Source: Pinus tabuliformis
Lineage: Eukaryota; Streptophyta; Pinopsida; Pinales; Pinaceae
Length of the DNA: 64,000 nt
Direction of reading: 5' to 3'
Assembly (NCBI GenBank): GCA_031772625.1
Contig: CM062804.1
Location: forward strand, 274,195,174-274,259,173
Shown here: one piece after another, positions 59,594 through 64,000 of the stretch
Position numbering within the stretch: the stretch's first letter is position 1
How the letters are laid out: each line of letters begins with the position of its first letter
Position numbers and translations under genes: made by a program
The notes under the pieces: model-generated
Databases searched by the model: none
What the model saw: the letters and a program-made list of their open reading frames with translations, nothing else
Told to the model about the DNA's origin: nothing

Positions 59594-60565
59594 GTGTTTC
59601 CAAAATATATTCCCGAACTGCGACCTAAGAAGAAATTTGACTTTACCATAGAATTCATCCCTAGAGCTGCCTCGGTCTCCAAATTACCCTACAGAATGAC
59701 TATTCCTGAGTTAACCAAGCTAAAAGTACAGCTCCATGAGCTATTAGATAAAGGTTATATTCTACCCAGCATTTCCCCTTGGGGAGACCTGATTTTGTTC
59801 GTAAGGAAGAACTACGATACTTTTCATTTATGCATAGATTTTAGACAACTGAACAAGTTAACCATCAGAAATAAATATCCCTTACCTCGAATTGATGACC
59901 TCTTTGATCAAGTTAAAGGAGCGGTGGTATTTTCAAAAATTGATTTAAGATCAGGATATCATGAGATTCGAATTAAAGATGAATACATATACAAGATTGC
60001 ATTTAAAGCATGCTATGGCCATTATGATTTTGTAGTCCTACCATTCGGACTCACTAATGCTCTTGTAACACTCATGAGGATGATGTATGGAATTTTCCAT
60101 CCTTACCTATATAAATTCGTTCTTATATTTATTGATGATATTTTGGTGTACTCCAGAATTATTGAGGATCATAAAGAACACCTTCGGATAGTGTTACAAA
60201 CTTTAAGAGAAAACCAGCTCTTCACCAAATTTAGCAAGTGTGATTTCTTTAAGGATCAGATTCAGTATCTACGACATGTCATACCCTCTAATGATAAAGA
60301 TTTTGATCCAGAGAAAATTGAGACCATCATGAACAGGCATGTCCCAACCAATGTGGTAGACATATGCTCCTTTATGGGTCTTGCTGGTTATAATAGGATA
60401 TTTATAAGAGGGTTTTCTAAAGTTGCTTATCCCATCAACTCATTGAAGCAAAAGGGAGCATGTTTCAAATGGTCCAAAGTCTGTCAAGAAAGTTTTAAAA
60501 AGTTAAAGAATTTACTCACCACTACGTCGGTATTAAAGATTCCACATCCTGAAGAATATTTATAG
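59594..60565 (+). pseudogene. D3 reverse transcriptase
   Basis: 323 open codons, the longest in family D here: CIDFRQLNKLTIRNKYPLPR, SKIDLRSGYHEIRI, LPFGLTNALVTLM and the catalytic [10 protein letters not shown]. The connection region reads MGLAGYNRIFIRGFSKVAYP. The catalytic aspartates are present, but the ORF lacks upstream and downstream parts and ends at a TAG. It is open over its length by chance or because its mutations were missense. Confidence 0.9.
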
Positions 60566-61158
60566 TCTACAGAGATGTGTGAAAAGAGGTTGTAGGCGGA
60601 GTTTTAATATAGAATGATATGGTAATTGATTATGAATCTCATAAGTTAAAAGAGCATAAACATAAATATTTTGCTTACAATTTATCTCTAACTGTTGTAC
60701 TTTACGCTTTCAAGGTATGGAGACACTACCTATTGGGGAAAAGATTTTTGGTCAACACAGACCATAGCATCTTAACTAATTTCTTTAACCCACCCACTTT
60801 GAATTCATGCCAAGCTTAGTGGACTACATTATTAAGTGAATTTGATTTTGAAATCAACCATTTAAAGGGGAAAGAAAATAGAGTGGTAGATGCATTAAGT
60901 TGGAAACTAAACCATATCTATGAGATTTCATTTAGTCAAGTTGAATTCAACTTTGTTGACCAATTAAACGAAGTAGCTCAGAAGAACCTTTAATATGACT
61001 ATCTCTGGAAACAAGTAAAATTTGCAGAAAATTCAGCAGAGAAAAGAGAATATAGTATTAACTATGAGAATTTATTGATGTTTAGAAATCAAATTTATGT
61101 TCCTAATCAATAATCATTAAAGAAAATAATGCTAAATCAATTTCATAGAAGTCATTAT
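60566..61158 (+). pseudogene. D3 RNase H and start of integrase
   Basis: LSLTVVLYAFKVWRHYLLGK, NTDHSILTNFF, then stops, INHLKGKENRVVDALS with S-W-K instead of S-R-K, and the linker. The last residues before B2 encode QFHRSHYC-like sequence, i.e. the zinc-binding histidine region of integrase. Confidence 0.82.
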
Positions 61159-61960
61159 TGTTGGCTTATAGGGGCCTCACCTAGGTTCGGAGATGATTTA
61201 GCCAAACAAATCTCGGCACTACTAACCCTTTCGGCAATAGTCCGTGTTGTGCGAACTGAGGTCTCACCCAAAGTATTATGGGAGGGTGTTGGAACTAGGT
61301 TTCTGCACCCTAGAGATGTCTGATAGTTTTTTGTGGTCCCCGGTTTGTCCCCACGTGCACGTCGTTATGCGCAAATCTTTTTCCCTCGCAACCTGCGAGG
61401 CTACCTTTGTGCAGCCCTAATCGTGCTATTACCCAAATTCCTTACCCTGAAACAAATAGTATTCAATTACTTAACTTCTCTGTGTGAGCCTAATTATACT
61501 TAACAATGTACAATATTCATATAAGTGTGTGCGATGAGAAAAACAGTATAAAAGCATAAAAAGTATACAAGAACAGATATAAAGTAATTGGAATCAAACT
61601 TCTCTTTATTATATCTTCATGCTTGGTTACAGACTCGATTCCACCCTACACACTCAGCTGAAGGAGTCCGCGCACTCAGCTGCGGACTACTAGGCCTCTG
61701 CGCACTTAGTTGTAGAGCCTTCCCCTACTCTACGACCCAAGACACACTTACATACGTTACATACTCAATCTCTCATCAAAACTCCATGGGTAGGCTGACA
61801 TTACATTACATTATATTACAATACTTAGGGTGGACAACCCTATGAATCAATCATACACTTCGCACTCCGCGCCCGCAGTCCGCGAAGTCTTACAATATAT
61901 TTGACCAAAACTTAGGCCTTGAGCCCCAAAAAATGTTGTGGGGGGATTCGATGCCCAACA
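61159..61960 (-). repeat. 3' LTR of B2
   Basis: Plus strand starts TGTTGG and ends GCCCAACA, so the LTR has perfect TGTTGG/CCAACA ends. It is 802 bp, about 80 bp shorter than B1 LTR because of one internal deletion. The preceding D3 bases ATTAT (61154-61158) match TTTAT at 14331-14335 in four of five positions. Confidence 0.9.
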
Positions 61961-61974
61961 GGCCCCCAACACAA
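61961..61974 (-). other. Polypurine tract of B2
   Basis: Minus strand TTGTGTTGGGGGCC lies directly before the 3' LTR start TGTTGGGCATCG. Confidence 0.65.
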
Positions 61975-62199
61975 ACATTGTGACTCGCCCTCGATTCACT
62001 CTGTCGGTGCAATGATCTTGGCACAAAGTCCCTCTAGCAGGTCCCCCGCTGCTCGGAGATTCACAATGCACTACTCTACTGTATTCTTGTTTTTGAACCC
62101 TCTGTGTGTGAACTGTTTCCATACATTTGTACCGACATATGTTTATAGTCCCATGCCACTATCTTGCTCCTTGGGGCATGAAGACTGTGTTGCTACCGG

Positions 62200-63345
62200 T
62201 GAGTCAAGTAGCCGGTCTACCCATGTAGAGCTCCAGGTGGCTGCCATTTACTTCACTAGGAAAAGGTTTGCCATTCAACTTAACTAGTTGGACCACGCTT
62301 CTGTCTGTGATTTCCTTAACCAGGAAGGGTCCCAGCGAATGCATTTTGAATTTGCCTAAAATTTTTCAAACTTACTGTCATACAACAGCACTAAATCATT
62401 TACTTTGAAAGTGCGTTACTTGATATGGCAAATGTGCCAGGCTTTTTCACGTTGTTTTCGTACCTGCTGATGAAACCCAGCCAAAAACCATTCTTCCTCC
62501 AGCTCTTCCAATTGCGCTAATATTTCTTCCAGGGTCTCACGGTCTGCCATCCTTGTGAGCACTGCGATTTGCAGACTAGGCACAATATACTCCATTGGCA
62601 TGACAACTTCTACACCATAAACTAACCGGAAAGATGTTTGTCCTATTAGTTTCTTACATGTTGTCCCGTAAGCCCATAACATGGCAGGGATGCGCAGGTC
62701 CCAATCGTTTCGCTGCATGTTGCACACTTTGGTCAGTGTGGTCTCCAGTATCTTTTTGAAAGCTTCCACAATCCCATTGGCTTGTGGGTAATATGGTGTA
62801 CTCTTCTAATGATATACCTAGAACTCTTTTGTGAGCGCGCTGATGGTTTTGTTCAAAAAATGAGTTCCGTAATCACTCATTAAGATTTTCGGATAGCCAA
62901 AGCGGGTCATCATGTTTTCGAACAAAAACTTTGCAGCTGTAGTGGCCATGTAGTCTTTACTGGATGTGCTTCCACCCATCGTGTCAGACACTCCGTCGTG
63001 GTGATGATGTAGTGCGTGCCCATCTTTCACTGAGGTTTGATCGGTCCCACAAAGTCGATTGTCCGTTTTTTGAACAGGTGCAGTGTCATTTGTGGATTCA
63101 GCAGCATCTCTTCCCTTCGTGATGGTTTCCCAGTCCTTTGGCATACATCGCAAGACTTACCATACACTTTCGAATCCTACTACAGATTTTGCGACCATAA
63201 CCTTGTGCAAAGGATTTTCTATGTGGTTGCATCTCTTGTATAGTGTCCTCCTACAACGCCCCCATGCGCTTCTGCGAGGATCTTACTTCGCCCAAATTCA
63301 GGTACATATCGTTGCAATATTTCATCATTCCCCATTTTTTATAGG
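62200..63345 (-). pseudogene. B2 integrase
   Basis: C-terminal end at about 62210-62400. Fragment 62769-62416 has [29 protein letters not shown] and [19 protein letters not shown]. Fragment 63153-62818 has [20 protein letters not shown] and THFLNKTI, with the second catalytic aspartate in MSDYGTHF. The zinc-binding part extends to about 63345. A frame break lies between 62769 and 62818. More of the core survives than in B1. Confidence 0.86.
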
Positions 63346-64000
63346 CGCCCCGTGATGACGGAAAAATCTGTGGTGCGCACCACTAACTCCTACTGGATGG
63401 AGTATTCCTTCGGTGGAGTCCCTGTTGTCAAAAAATAGATTATATCTTTGAAGTGTCCATCTGTAACGCGTGTCGCAAAAGGTAGGGCATCAAGTAGTCC
63501 TTCCTCCAGATTAGTGGATTCCTCACCCGTCTCAATGTGTGATGGATGATCCGGTCCTGCGTTCAGGTGTCCAAGCTTTACTACAACCTCAAAATCATAT
63601 TCTTGGAACAATAAGAGCCACCTTCATATGCGCTCCCTCAACACAGGCTCGTTGACCAGATATTTTAGCACGGAATGACCGGCATACATCTTGAAATGTC
63701 CTCCCAGAAAATAGTGTCAACACTTTTGGAGCGCATAGACCATTGCTAACCCCTCGCACTCGGTTGTGGAATAGTTCTTTTTGGCTTTTGATAATCTACG
63801 ACTTGCAAACGCAATAGGGTGGTCCAAGCCCTCACCACCTTCTTGGGTAAGTATTGCTCAGAGCGCGATACACGACGCATCCACGTGGACATGAAACTCC
63901 ACATCCCATTTTGGAAAAACCAAGATTGGAGTGGATGCCAAATTCCGTTTTAGAACATCCAGACTCTTCATACAATCATCATTCCAGTAGTATGTGACAT
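63346..64000 (-). pseudogene. B2 RNase H, leaving the window
   Basis: FQEYDFEVVVKLGHLNAGPD, then HIETGEESTNLEEGL in the open stretch 63611-63390. Upstream is sequence matching YADHS, FASRKLSKA-like and FHVHVDAS segments of B1 with stops. It continues beyond base 64000 into RT. Confidence 0.82.

Larger units (their letters stand above)
54901..61158 (+). mobile_element. Family D chromovirus copy D3, 5' part
   Basis: 5' LTR (54901-57770), PBS, gag, knuckle, protease, RT, RNase H and the start of integrase, then interrupted by B2 at 61159. It shares several premature stops with D2. Its integrase stops where D1's begins, so D1 and D3 together would make one element split by B. Confidence 0.92.
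61159..64000 (-). mobile_element. Family B Ty3 retrotransposon copy B2, 3' part
   Basis: Minus-strand element whose 3' LTR (61159-61960) abuts D3. Integrase, RNase H and the end of RT follow up to the window end, where it continues. It aligns with positions 1 to about 1810 at roughly 88 percent, offset about 62,195. Stops and frameshifts make it inactive. Confidence 0.92.

Noticed and set aside
1..64000. CRISPR arrays, rRNA, bacterial operons or ribosome binding sites
   Set aside because: No spaced direct repeats or rRNA motifs seen, and the content is eukaryotic.

Overview
This window reads as nuclear DNA of a seed plant, most likely a gymnosperm (inference, not proven). It is AT-rich and gene-poor. 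Most of it is old, nested LTR retrotransposons riddled with stops and frameshifts. A multi-exon plastid-type omega-6 desaturase (FAD6) pseudogene, tRNA-type SINEs, a LINE 3' end and plant-type Met and Glu primer-binding sites all fit a plant. I see no intact conventional gene.

Layout. 1-14330: a minus-strand Ty3 element (family B, tRNA-Glu-like PBS) whose RT region is split by a complete plus-strand chromovirus (family C, 2669-9636, TSD GGAAT). 14331-18578: the 3' part of a plus-strand chromovirus with about 2.9-kb LTRs (family D, copy D1). 18579-21183: non-coding flank F1. 21184-22605: TA repeats, a LINE 3' end and a hammerhead-ribozyme-like motif. 22606-24329: two truncated copies (A, B) of a two-exon gene for a small secreted cysteine-rich peptide, here called P. 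24330-34808: D2, the fullest family D copy, carrying two small insertions with 9-bp TSDs. 34809-37365: F2, a second copy of F1. 37366-45000: sparse DNA holding a deleted Ty1/copia element. 45085-45618: a third P copy (C), frameshifted. 45761-54103: an 8.3-kb insertion with Helitron-like ends that carries an intron-containing FAD6 pseudogene, exons of an unidentified second gene, an RNase H fragment and two SINEs. 54104-54900: the resumed 3' flank of P copy C, then spacer. 54901-61158: the 5' part of D3. 61159-64000: the 3' part of a second family B copy, whose end in the window matches the window's own beginning.

How it fits together. The order P-D-F recurs, and premature stops are shared between D copies, so the D copies look segmentally duplicated rather than independently inserted. 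The right edge of B1 (14330/14331) and the left edge of B2 (61158/61159) fall at the same point of family D and share a TTAT target duplication. They therefore look like the two sides of one old insertion, and the window spans about one period (roughly 62 kb) of a large tandem duplication. The two most unusual items are the candidate gene-capturing Helitron and the P peptide family, whose residues between conserved cysteines are far more diverged than its flanks.
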